Source: Enterovibrio norvegicus FF-33
Lineage (GTDB): Bacteria; Pseudomonadota; Gammaproteobacteria; Enterobacterales; Vibrionaceae
DNA length: 64,000 nucleotides
Direction of reading: 5' to 3'
NCBI RefSeq assembly: GCF_000286835.2
Contig: NZ_AJYD02000038.1
Location: 543,639-607,638 of the forward strand
The notes under the pieces are model-generated. The model had not been told where the DNA came from, ran no database searches, and worked only from the letters and a program-made list of their open reading frames with translations. Positions 56,896 through 64,000 of this stretch are shown one piece after another. The translations under genes were made by a program, and so were the position numbers. Positions within the stretch are counted from its first letter, which is position 1. Each line of letters opens with the position of its first letter.

Positions 56896-58089
56896 ATGAT
56901 TCTCCAGCCTCAAATTCAGGGCGTCATCGCCCGCAGTTGCCACCCCATTGGGTGCAAAGCTGCCATAGAAAAGCAAATTTATCTGGCACAGCAGCAAGCT
57001 CGAACGTCAGATATGCCCAGAAACGTACTGATTTTAGGTGCGTCTTCTGGATTTGGGCTGGCTTCTCGCATTGCACTGACCTTTGGCCCCGCGAACGCTT
57101 CAACCATTGGCGTGTCCTTTGAGCGCGGCATGTCAGACAAAGGCATTGGCAGTGCAGGTTGGTATAACAATATTTTTGTCAAAGACGCTGCTATCAAAGC
57201 TGGCCGCACCACGTCCAATATCGTCGGCGATGCTTTTTCTGATCAAACCCGTCAAATGGTGGCTGACACCATACGCACCCAATGCGGCGGGAAGGTCGAT
57301 CTGGTTGTGTACTCATTGGCAACAGGCATACGCCCTAACCCCGAAACGGGCGAGTTTTGGCGCTCATCTATCAAACCTATCGGCGAAGCTGTCGAAGGTT
57401 ATGCCATAGATTTCGAGAAAAACCGTCTGAATAGCGTCACGTTATCTCCCGCCAGTGAGCAAGAGATCAATGACACCGTGAAAGTGATGGGCGGTGAAGA
57501 CTGGCTAAGCTGGATGCAGTTTCTCGGTCAGAACGATTTGTTGGCGGAAGGTTGTCGCACTGTCGCCTACTCTTACATTGGCCCAGAACACACGCATGCG
57601 ATTTACCACAAAGGCACGCTAGGTTTAGCCAAAACGCATCTTCATCAGACCCGACATGACATCGATGCGCTGCTGTCAGGCATTAATGGACAAGCCGATA
57701 TTGCGGTGTGCAAGGCGCTCGTGACCAAAGCCAGTGTGTTTATCCCAGGGCTAACCCCTTACCTGCTGGCGCTTTACCGAGTGATGAAAGCCAAAGGCCT
57801 GCAAGAGGGTTGTATTGAGCAAATGGATCGGTTGTTCTACAACAAGTGGAACCGTCAACAAGACAGAGACGATGAAGGACTGATCCGACTGGATGACTGG
57901 GAACTTCAGCCAGATGTGCAAGATGAGGTTAACACTCTGCTTGCACAAATGACGCCGGAGAATTTCACACAGATTGCCGATTACGAAGGTGTTCTCACCG
58001 ACTTCTTGCAGCTTAATGGTTTTGGTTTTTCAAACGTTGATTACGACCAGCCTGTCGATATCGAGCAATTAAAAACACTCGTGCCTTAA
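56896..58089 (+). CDS. fabV: Enoyl-ACP reductase FabV
   Basis: NADH-dependent enoyl reductase for the last step of fatty-acid elongation, 397 residues; FabV enzymes are about 400 and typical of Vibrio and relatives, where they confer natural triclosan resistance. NAD-binding GASSGFGLASRIAL (about 49-62), and the FabV active-site spacing Tyr-x8-Lys with Tyr237 and Lys246 in IYHKGTLGLAK. The YSLATGIRPNP and KALVTKASVFIPGLTPYLLA stretches are diagnostic. Confidence 0.96.
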   Translation: MILQPQIQGVIARSCHPIGCKAAIEKQIYLAQQQARTSDMPRNVLILGASSGFGLASRIALTFGPANASTIGVSFERGMSDKGIGSAGWYNNIFVKDAAIKAGRTTSNIVGDAFSDQTRQMVADTIRTQCGGKVDLVVYSLATGIRPNPETGEFWRSSIKPIGEAVEGYAIDFEKNRLNSVTLSPASEQEINDTVKVMGGEDWLSWMQFLGQNDLLAEGCRTVAYSYIGPEHTHAIYHKGTLGLAKTHLHQTRHDIDALLSGINGQADIAVCKALVTKASVFIPGLTPYLLALYRVMKAKGLQEGCIEQMDRLFYNKWNRQQDRDDEGLIRLDDWELQPDVQDEVNTLLAQMTPENFTQIADYEGVLTDFLQLNGFGFSNVDYDQPVDIEQLKTLVP

Positions 58090-58181
58090 CGCCTACCTAT
58101 CAACCCAAAACGACCAACGAAAAACGTGTCGCTAAACTTCAATTGGCAACGCGTTTTTCGTTGCGAGATTGCTTAGGTATA

Positions 58182-58484
58182 TCACGACGACTCGCCAGCC
58201 TGCGGGTAATCTAACGCTTCTCGGATTCTACTTTCATTCTTAGCAACCCAATCTTTGTTGACCGCGCCCCAATCGTTAATTTCATAACCGCCATTTTTGT
58301 TTGCGCCGACAAATTGCACATTGATATCAAGTTCTTCTAAGGCATCAATGGTGTCTTGTGCGGTACGCCTTGGCATTCCTGTTTCTTTGATGATGGCGGG
58401 AACCGTATTCACACCCTGACCAATAAGATGCGACACCAATAAGCGTCGATAAAAACTGGTTTTGGTTTTACTTGGTTTGCTCAA
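58182..58484 (-). CDS. Small winged-helix DNA-binding protein
   Basis: A 100-residue protein with a winged-helix fold (about 8-70: FYRRLLVSHLIGQG, a recognition helix around MPRRTAQDTIDALEEL, and a wing with VGANKNGGYEIND). Homologous short proteins are found beside fabV in related genera, as far as I recall. Target genes unknown. Convergent with fabV. Confidence 0.75.
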   Translation of the reverse strand: MSKPSKTKTSFYRRLLVSHLIGQGVNTVPAIIKETGMPRRTAQDTIDALEELDINVQFVGANKNGGYEINDWGAVNKDWVAKNESRIREALDYPQAGESS

Positions 58485-58752
58485 ATGGTTTTCTCCTTGG
58501 CGATGAATGCCAAGTCTAAACCTTCACCTCAGCAGATAAACCGTTTTCACTATCTTTGACCAAATAGTGTGTCGCATTTCACGCTGCACAACGTCTTGTT
58601 AAGCGCCGAACCAATATCACACTCTTTGAAAGCCGCAGTACACCCTTCATTGAATACCGCGTGTTGGTCTCAGCATTGACACGCGATTAACCCTTCAAGA
58701 ATCGCCGAGGCATGCCAGACTTCTTGGTGAATTTCTTCGAAGGAGAACCGCC

Positions 58753-59001
58753 ATGGCGCAACAAAAAACCAAAGTGTCCACTCATGAAACCATGGAACAT
58801 GCCTATGGTGACGACGTAGAGCACAAGCACAATAAAGACCATATGGAATATCGTGATCATGAGCCAAGCCACGGGCACCACCTCCACGGCGGTGTTGATA
58901 CCCACAAAGGCACACACCATCATCACCGCACCACACACCACCATCATCATTACTATGGCCCTGTCACCATTGTGATGGGCTCGGAAGAAGACGAAGAATA
59001 A
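58753..59001 (+). CDS. Histidine-rich small protein, probable metal chelator
   Basis: An 82-residue soluble protein with 20 histidines (24%), in clusters such as HGHHLHGG, GTHHHHRTTHHHHHYY, and an acidic end (SEEDEE). No signal peptide or membrane segment. Ribosome site aaggag precedes the ATG. Ni, Zn or Cu buffering in the cytoplasm is the simplest reading. It lies 150 bases upstream of the permease gene on the same strand. No named family recognised. Confidence 0.75.
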   Translation: MAQQKTKVSTHETMEHAYGDDVEHKHNKDHMEYRDHEPSHGHHLHGGVDTHKGTHHHHRTTHHHHHYYGPVTIVMGSEEDEE

Positions 59002-59033
59002 CCTTGTAGCAAAACAGGTGAGAAACTAGATAC

Positions 59034-59066
59034 ACAGCCCGTCACATTTGGCGGGCTGTTGCTTTT
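59034..59066 (+). terminator. Terminator after the His-rich gene
   Basis: ACAGCCCG / CGGGCTGT hairpin followed by TGCTTTTGTT. A modest T-run, so some read-through into the permease is possible. Confidence 0.7.
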
Positions 59067-59151
59067 GTTGATAAAGAATCTTTTGTGATACACGTGGTTA
59101 TCAAGACGTCCACTACCCTTTATTCCAATTAGCTAATAGACGGGGAAAGCA

Positions 59152-60450
59152 ATGATGGGCGGCGAACATTCCAACGTTATTTTTCACTTCATTGATGTGT
59201 TCTTCAACATGATATGGCAAATCTACTGGCCGTTGGCGTTTGGGTTGATGCTCTCTTCGTTTATACGCAATTGGCTTCCTGTGGAAACCGTCGCCAAACA
59301 CTTGGGTAGCACTAGCGCAAAAAGCCTCGCTTTCACCACCTTGCTCGGTGTCGTCTCGTCATCCTGCTCTTATGCCGCCGCTTCGCTTTCTCACACCTTG
59401 ATGATTAAAAAGTCCACCATCGCCAATGCAATGGCTTTTCTGGTGTCGAGCACCAATTTGATCGTGGAAATGTTTATTGTCTTGGTCGCCTTGCTCGGTT
59501 GGACATTCTTTTGGGGGGAAATCATCGGTGGTTCGATTCTGATTATGGCTGTCGCTTTCTTGTTTGAACGCTTCTTCCCCAAAGATGTTGAAGCCGAGCT
59601 TCGTCAGAAATTAGAGGATGACCAAAAACCCAAATCCAGCGAAGCAACAACAACCATGAGTGGCTGTGGCATGGATATGTCAGCGATGAAGCACGAAGGT
59701 CATGAACACATGGACATGGCTAAACCTGCTGACAAACATGAAGAAAGCGACTGCGGCATGGATATGCCAGCGATGAAGCACGAAGGTCATGAACACATGG
59801 ACAAGCACATGGACATGGATTCCATGCCGTCCCACGCCCCGTTATCGTCCACCATGGCGAAAATCAGTAAAACGGCAGGCTTTTTTCATATGGATCTGGC
59901 CATGATTGGCAAAGAAATTCTGATTGGCGTGGTGGTGTCTTCAGTGCTTATCGCCATTGTGCCGCTTGACGGTTGGCGCGCTTTGTTTATCAGCAGCGAT
60001 GTGAATATGCCAGCATGGCTGCATTCCTTCCTTGATGTAATTATTGGTATTTTCGTCGCCATGATCGCGTATGTCTGTTCAGTCGGTAATTTGCTGTTGG
60101 CGGCGGCGCTTTGGCATGGCGGCATTTCGTTCGGTGGGGTTATCGGCTTTATTTTGGCAGATGTGCTGACCATCCCCATGATGCGGGTATACCAAAAATA
60201 CTATGGCACTCGCCCCACCAAGTGGATGGTCGGGCTGCTCTTTGTCGGTATCTTATTTACCGGTTTGAGCATCGATGCGATCTTTTCTGGATTTGGTGTT
60301 GCGGTATCGAGTGAAACACTCAGACCACTGATCCAAGATGGTTTCGGCCTGAATTTCACCACCATCATGAACCTCATTTTTATTCCTCTTTCTATTTGGT
60401 ATTACCAAGTCGGAAAGAAAGCCAACGCTGGCATGGGAATGAGCATGTAA
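59152..60450 (+). CDS. Permease (PF03773/ArsP_1-like) with duplicated Cys/Met/His metal motif
   Basis: A 432-residue membrane protein of the DUF318/ArsP_1-like permease family, with two groups of membrane helices (about 10-135 and 245-420) and a central soluble loop (about 145-235). The loop has two near-identical copies of CGMDM(S/P)AMKHEGHEHMD, 87 bases apart at 59665 and 59752, rich in Cys, Met and His and reminiscent of copper-binding sites. The first membrane group has SSCSYAAAS. The C-terminus MGMSM also has Met. Probably exports or traffics a soft metal. Start at 59152; ATG 59155 is equally possible. Confidence 0.8.
   Translation: MMGGEHSNVIFHFIDVFFNMIWQIYWPLAFGLMLSSFIRNWLPVETVAKHLGSTSAKSLAFTTLLGVVSSSCSYAAASLSHTLMIKKSTIANAMAFLVSSTNLIVEMFIVLVALLGWTFFWGEIIGGSILIMAVAFLFERFFPKDVEAELRQKLEDDQKPKSSEATTTMSGCGMDMSAMKHEGHEHMDMAKPADKHEESDCGMDMPAMKHEGHEHMDKHMDMDSMPSHAPLSSTMAKISKTAGFFHMDLAMIGKEILIGVVVSSVLIAIVPLDGWRALFISSDVNMPAWLHSFLDVIIGIFVAMIAYVCSVGNLLLAAALWHGGISFGGVIGFILADVLTIPMMRVYQKYYGTRPTKWMVGLLFVGILFTGLSIDAIFSGFGVAVSSETLRPLIQDGFGLNFTTIMNLIFIPLSIWYYQVGKKANAGMGMSM
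59665..59803 (+). repeat. Two direct repeats encoding the metal motif
   Basis: Two 52-base copies (59665-59716 and 59752-59803) differing at few bases, separated by 35 bases, inside the permease gene. In-frame tandem duplication of a metal-binding segment; near-identity suggests recent duplication or gene conversion. Confidence 0.85.
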
Positions 60451-60462
60451 GACAGTATTCAG

Positions 60463-60495
60463 CAAAAAGCGGCAAGCACTTTTGCGCTTGCCGCT
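60463..60495 (-). terminator. Terminator of the RTX protein gene
   Basis: AGCGGCAAGC / GCTTGCCGCT perfect stem; on the minus strand it is followed by TTTTT, on the plus strand it has no good T-run. It lies 45 bases beyond the RTX stop. Confidence 0.85.
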
Positions 60496-60539
60496 CGCCG
60501 TTAAACCTTCAATTATTTATTCAGCGAATCACTTCAGTA

Positions 60540-63500
60540 TTAGTCGATGTAGAGTTGTGATTGCAACAGCATCGCATCCAAAATCATGTTACTCACTTCG
60601 CCATCTGTTTTACCTACAGTGTCCAATGAATAGGCAGATGTCATGTCAGACACACTGAGGTTGTCGATAACAATCTGCTGGTCAATGTTTCCATCACCTT
60701 CACTTGAAACATTAATCACCACGTTACCGCCGCCGTCATCCACAAACGATAAATAGGCATCCAAAGAAGTTTCATTTTCATCTTGAAGTAAATCAGACAA
60801 GTCGATGGCATCGGCCATCAAATCGAAATCAGTAATATGGTCAACTGACACACCCGATTGCCCTTCGATGTCAGCATGAAGGAACTTAAACGTATCGGAT
60901 CCACCACCGCCTGTGAGCGTATCGTCACCTTGCCCACCGACCATCAAATCATCACCTAAACCGCCATCCAAAATATCTACACCACCTCCACCAAAAATAG
61001 TTTCATCTGCGGAAGTCCCCGTGAAATTATCGTCAATGTCTAACCCTGCAAACGAAATAATCGGATCGTCAATCAAACTGACCGTGACGGTTGACGTCAC
61101 TGATTCACCAGCGTTTGACACTGTGTAGGTAAACACTTCCGTTTCATCCAGGCCGTCAGTGGCTGAGGTGAGAAGAAACTGATATTCACCACTTCGATGA
61201 ACGCCAAAATCTTCGGTATAGAGAGAAAATACACCGTGATCGGTTTCTATGTTGATCAACCCATTTGCGTCAGGATTGTAGGTCGTCCCATTCCATTCAA
61301 CAGAATCTAATGTTGCATCGCCAGTCAGGCCCATATCGTTATCAAGAAGGTTACCGACGCGATAATGCAGTTCATTGCCATACTCTGAACCATATACTAG
61401 GCCAGACTCATAGACTGACACCACATCTGCAACGGCGGTCATTGAGGCGTCGTGAGTAATAGAAAGTACCGCAGTGTCAGAATCACCGTCGTCATCACCG
61501 AGCGTATAGGTAAACTGCTCGTTGGTGAATGGACCGCCACCGGAGGCGGATGACTGGAAACTGTAGCTTCCGTCAGGGTTAATGATCAATGTACCGAGCG
61601 CCGCAGCAATGGTGGTTGGGCCGCTCACAAAATAGGTGGTACCGTCATACAATACTGACGTGACTTTTGCGTCGGAGCTTGCCGAATCTTCGCCACCCGT
61701 ATCAGAAATCACATTGCCGTAAATTAAGCCCAATTCACCAACGCTATCGCTGTCGTCAATGGCGTCGACATTCTGATCGGTAACATCAAGAGCAACTTGA
61801 GTCCAAGCGCCATCACCAACGCGATAATAGAAGCTGTCTTGTTGCGTTTCAGACGCCGTATGATCGAACAAAGGCGCTTGGTAGGTGAAAGAACCATCGG
61901 GATTCACCGTCACCGAACCGCCGAGGGTTGTCACGAATGTGGTCGCACCATTTACTGTTGCTGCCCCCGTTCCTGACGCATCGGTCGCCACTTCAATGGA
62001 ATTGTTGGTGTCTCCCGTATCGTTCGCAAGCAGACCTGAAGAGGCATCAACAGTGAGTGTGTTTTCTTCACTCACGGTGTAAGTGTCCGCCACCGCCGTG
62101 AAATCATCCGTGAGCGTAATACCAAACGTATTGATTGAAACATGCCCTGACGAATCAACCGCTCGCACCGTGACAGTAGGATAAGGGTCGGTTTCAAAAT
62201 CCAGCTTAGAATTATCTCTGATTGTCACTTGGCCGTTTGTCGAATTTATCTGAAATGCGCCGTTGTGATCATCAATAAGCGAATAAGATACTGAGTCTTT
62301 ATTCGTCGAAAATGAAATGGGGTAATTAGACGAAGAATCTTGATAGTGGAGGCCACTGGATACATTAGATGTTTGGCCATCATAGGTCACCGTCGCCCAC
62401 ACATCAGTGCCATTCGATATAGGTTGATTATAGTTAGAGCCAGTGGCATAAACCGTTCCGCCAGTGGCCACGACGGTCGATATCACTGTCCCTCCAAGAT
62501 AAAAAGTAACGGTCGCCCCAGAAGGTATACCATTGGCATGAATCCCAGTGACATGGCTGCCACCATGTCCATGCCAACGAACCTGTGTACTATCAATCCA
62601 ACTTCCAATACCTTCAGGATCAGCGTACGCCGTTAACCCGACAGAAGTTCCGTTTGCCGCACTTTCACTCACTGAATTGGAACTTCCGTTAGAATCAGTG
62701 ACTGCGCCTATACCCGAGCCATCCGTTTCTGCGGTGACATCAATGACATATTCTTTGGCGATTGAACTGCCGTCCGCTGAGGTTGCAGTCACTTCAATCG
62801 TGACTTGTGGCTCTGTCGACGCATTCAACAAGTTATGATTCGCCACAGACACTTGCCCGGTCGATGAGTTAATACTGAACGCACCGCCATGGTTGTCACT
62901 CAAGCTATAAGTGACGGCGTCACCATCACCATCAACTGCTTGCGCTCTGAGGTACACATATCCATTACTGGCATCACCTGTGAGATTTTGCATGTTGTCA
63001 ATGTCGGTGAGTTCGCCAATTCCGCCATCGATAACATTGATGTCAAAATCTCTTGTGCTGCTACTGCCATCGCTTGAAGTGGCGAGTACGCTGACGGTTT
63101 GGGTCGTACCCGTCAGTGCACTCAGGTCTGCCGCGACGGTCACGACACCCGTTGATGGATCAACCGTAAACAGTCCACCAGCATTATCCGTTAATGAATA
63201 AACAATGTTGTCACCGTCCGCATCAATAGCGGAAAGGTCGATGCCAACCGTTGAACCTATGTTGGCAACGTCTGAAACCTGATCCGTATCGGTATCCGTG
63301 TCAGTGATGCTACCGACGCTCGCGTCTGTATCCCCATCTACTGCATTGGCATTAAGCACATCAATGACATAAGACTGGCTGCTAACACTGCCATCGGTAG
63401 ACGTCGCCTGAACCACAATGGTGTGTTGTTGTGCTGTTTCGTAATCTAAGTTCCCCGCAACGGTAACAACACCGCTGGTAGGGTGAATCGTAAACAAGCC

Positions 63501-64000
63501 ACTTGCGTTGTTACTTAATGAATAACTGACGGTGTCTGTGGCATCACTGTCCGTTGCATTTAACGTCAACCCAACGGTTGAACCAATCCCTGCGTTCTCC
63601 GATATTTCACTGTTTGTGGCATCCGAATCAGTAATAGCCGTAACAGAGAACTCGCTTTTATCATCCGTTAGGTTAATGGTCATTGTGTGCGTTGTGCTAC
63701 TGCCATCAGTCGACGTGGCTTGCACCGTGATGTTATGGCTCGTTGCTGTTTCGTAATCCAACGCGCCTGCCACCGTCACTTTGCCCGAGTCGGGATCGAT
63801 GGTGAACAGCCCCCCTGCATTATCAGTTAGGGTAAACGTGATGCTATCTGAGCCATCACCATCGACCGAGTTGAAGGTCACCCCCACGCTGTCGCCGATT
63901 GCTGCACTTTCAGAGACGGTGTCTGCCCCTGCGTCCGTGTCGGTGATCGCCGTCGCAGTGAACTCCGACTTGTCGTCGGTCAAACTGATGATGTAGCTCT
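60540..64000 (-). CDS. Large cadherin-repeat/RTX type I secretion substrate (3' part; 5' end outside window)
   Basis: The frame runs open to the right window edge, so only the last 1153 residues are seen. N-terminal part shown: at least five cadherin-like units of about 100-115 residues with 'LDYET..H.I.VQATSTDGS' ends and 'GLFTI.P.SG.VTVAG' cores; these bind Ca2+. A later unit carries an inserted block (around 62300-62640). Next come VCBS-like repeats (YTVSEENTLTVDASSGLLAND; NPDGSFTYQA), then RTX nonapeptides (GGGGVDILDGGLGDD, GGQGDDTLTGG) near 60900-61000, and a C-terminal T1SS target domain of the VC_A0849 subclass. Such proteins are giant secreted adhesins. No T1SS genes lie inside the window. 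The TTG at 63981-63983 is not a true start. Confidence 0.9.
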   Translation of the reverse strand, partial: SYIISLTDDKSEFTATAITDTDAGADTVSESAAIGDSVGVTFNSVDGDGSDSITFTLTDNAGGLFTIDPDSGKVTVAGALDYETATSHNITVQATSTDGSSTTHTMTINLTDDKSEFSVTAITDSDATNSEISENAGIGSTVGLTLNATDSDATDTVSYSLSNNASGLFTIHPTSGVVTVAGNLDYETAQQHTIVVQATSTDGSVSSQSYVIDVLNANAVDGDTDASVGSITDTDTDTDQVSDVANIGSTVGIDLSAIDADGDNIVYSLTDNAGGLFTVDPSTGVVTVAADLSALTGTTQTVSVLATSSDGSSSTRDFDINVIDGGIGELTDIDNMQNLTGDASNGYVYLRAQAVDGDGDAVTYSLSDNHGGAFSINSSTGQVSVANHNLLNASTEPQVTIEVTATSADGSSIAKEYVIDVTAETDGSGIGAVTDSNGSSNSVSESAANGTSVGLTAYADPEGIGSWIDSTQVRWHGHGGSHVTGIHANGIPSGATVTFYLGGTVISTVVATGGTVYATGSNYNQPISNGTDVWATVTYDGQTSNVSSGLHYQDSSSNYPISFSTNKDSVSYSLIDDHNGAFQINSTNGQVTIRDNSKLDFETDPYPTVTVRAVDSSGHVSINTFGITLTDDFTAVADTYTVSEENTLTVDASSGLLANDTGDTNNSIEVATDASGTGAATVNGATTFVTTLGGSVTVNPDGSFTYQAPLFDHTASETQQDSFYYRVGDGAWTQVALDVTDQNVDAIDDSDSVGELGLIYGNVISDTGGEDSASSDAKVTSVLYDGTTYFVSGPTTIAAALGTLIINPDGSYSFQSSASGGGPFTNEQFTYTLGDDDGDSDTAVLSITHDASMTAVADVVSVYESGLVYGSEYGNELHYRVGNLLDNDMGLTGDATLDSVEWNGTTYNPDANGLINIETDHGVFSLYTEDFGVHRSGEYQFLLTSATDGLDETEVFTYTVSNAGESVTSTVTVSLIDDPIISFAGLDIDDNFTGTSADETIFGGGGVDILDGGLGDDLMVGGQGDDTLTGGGGSDTFKFLHADIEGQSGVSVDHITDFDLMADAIDLSDLLQDENETSLDAYLSFVDDGGGNVVINVSSEGDGNIDQQIVIDNLSVSDMTSAYSLDTVGKTDGEVSNMILDAMLLQSQLYID

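Noticed and set aside
60913..63996. Many plus-strand open frames of 60-100 codons opposite the RTX gene
   Set aside because: They are Ser/Val/Pro-rich mirror frames of the Asp/Thr/Ser-rich repeat protein and repeat along with it, with no starts or ribosome sites.
60540..64000. Regular repeats that might suggest a CRISPR array
   Set aside because: They are long, diverged, in-frame protein repeats of about 110 codons with no spacer structure.

Overview
The window looks like chromosomal DNA of a marine gammaproteobacterium. The gene content (a type VI secretion cluster, FabV-type enoyl reductase, a multidomain GH18 chitinase, DUF4157 and RTX surface/secreted proteins, the TusE/AcyP/RlmI/YccA block) fits the Vibrionaceae. 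An Enterovibrio/Grimontia-like relative is my guess, but genus cannot be fixed from the sequence alone. Nearly every gene is intact; the window cuts a T6SS operon on the left and a giant RTX repeat protein on the right.

Layout. (1) 1-8.6 kb: leftward T6SS operon tssA-hcp-tssB-tssC-tssC2-tssE-tssF-tssG, with two tandem TssC-type sheath genes. It may continue beyond the left edge. Divergent from tssA is a 214-residue protein (9067-9711) whose Thr/Cys/His spacing matches the CheD/CNF class of glutamine deamidases. It is the best candidate here for an undescribed activity, possibly a T6SS effector. (2) 9.8-13.8 kb: AraC-type regulator divergent from a GH3 glycosidase with reversed domain order. 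(3) 13.9-24.0 kb: tRNA-Ser(UGA), the aapJQMP amino-acid ABC importer, then yccA, tusE, acyP, rlmI and a yccT-like gene. These genes are neighbours in enterobacteria; here aapJQMP and a chemoreceptor sit among them. (4) 24.0-30.4 kb: the methylcitrate-cycle operon gntR-prpB-prpC-prpD-prpE, preceded by three TGTCGACA palindromes that are likely the operators of the GntR protein. (5) 30.8-38.5 kb: chitinase; a DUF4157 (eCIS-core) protein with an extra His/Cys hydrolase-like segment and a barrel-like C-terminus; an ABC exporter; two small membrane/lipoproteins. (6) 38.7-45.7 kb: a stand-alone tyrosine recombinase, then an IclR regulator divergent from a tctC-tctB-tctA-ggt-DUF599 operon, which looks like an acquired catabolic module. 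(7) 46.3-48.7 kb: two coupled CNNM/CBS (CorC/HlyC-like) membrane proteins. (8) 48.9-55.4 kb: a BmpA-type nucleoside ABC importer followed by an EEP-family phosphoesterase and a DEDD exonuclease. (9) 55.7-58.5 kb: mobB, mgsA, fabV and a small winged-helix protein. (10) 58.7-60.5 kb: a 24% histidine mini-protein next to a permease with duplicated Cys/Met/His motifs, probably a metal-handling pair. (11) 60.5-64.0 kb: the C-terminal part of a large cadherin-repeat/RTX type I secretion substrate.

Working together: several systems point to life on polymer-rich or animal-associated surfaces (chitinase, GH3 glycosidase, RTX adhesin, T6SS) with nutrient scavenging (amino acids, nucleosides, tricarboxylate-type solutes) and propionate breakdown. 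All assignments are from reading the sequence; no database search was run.
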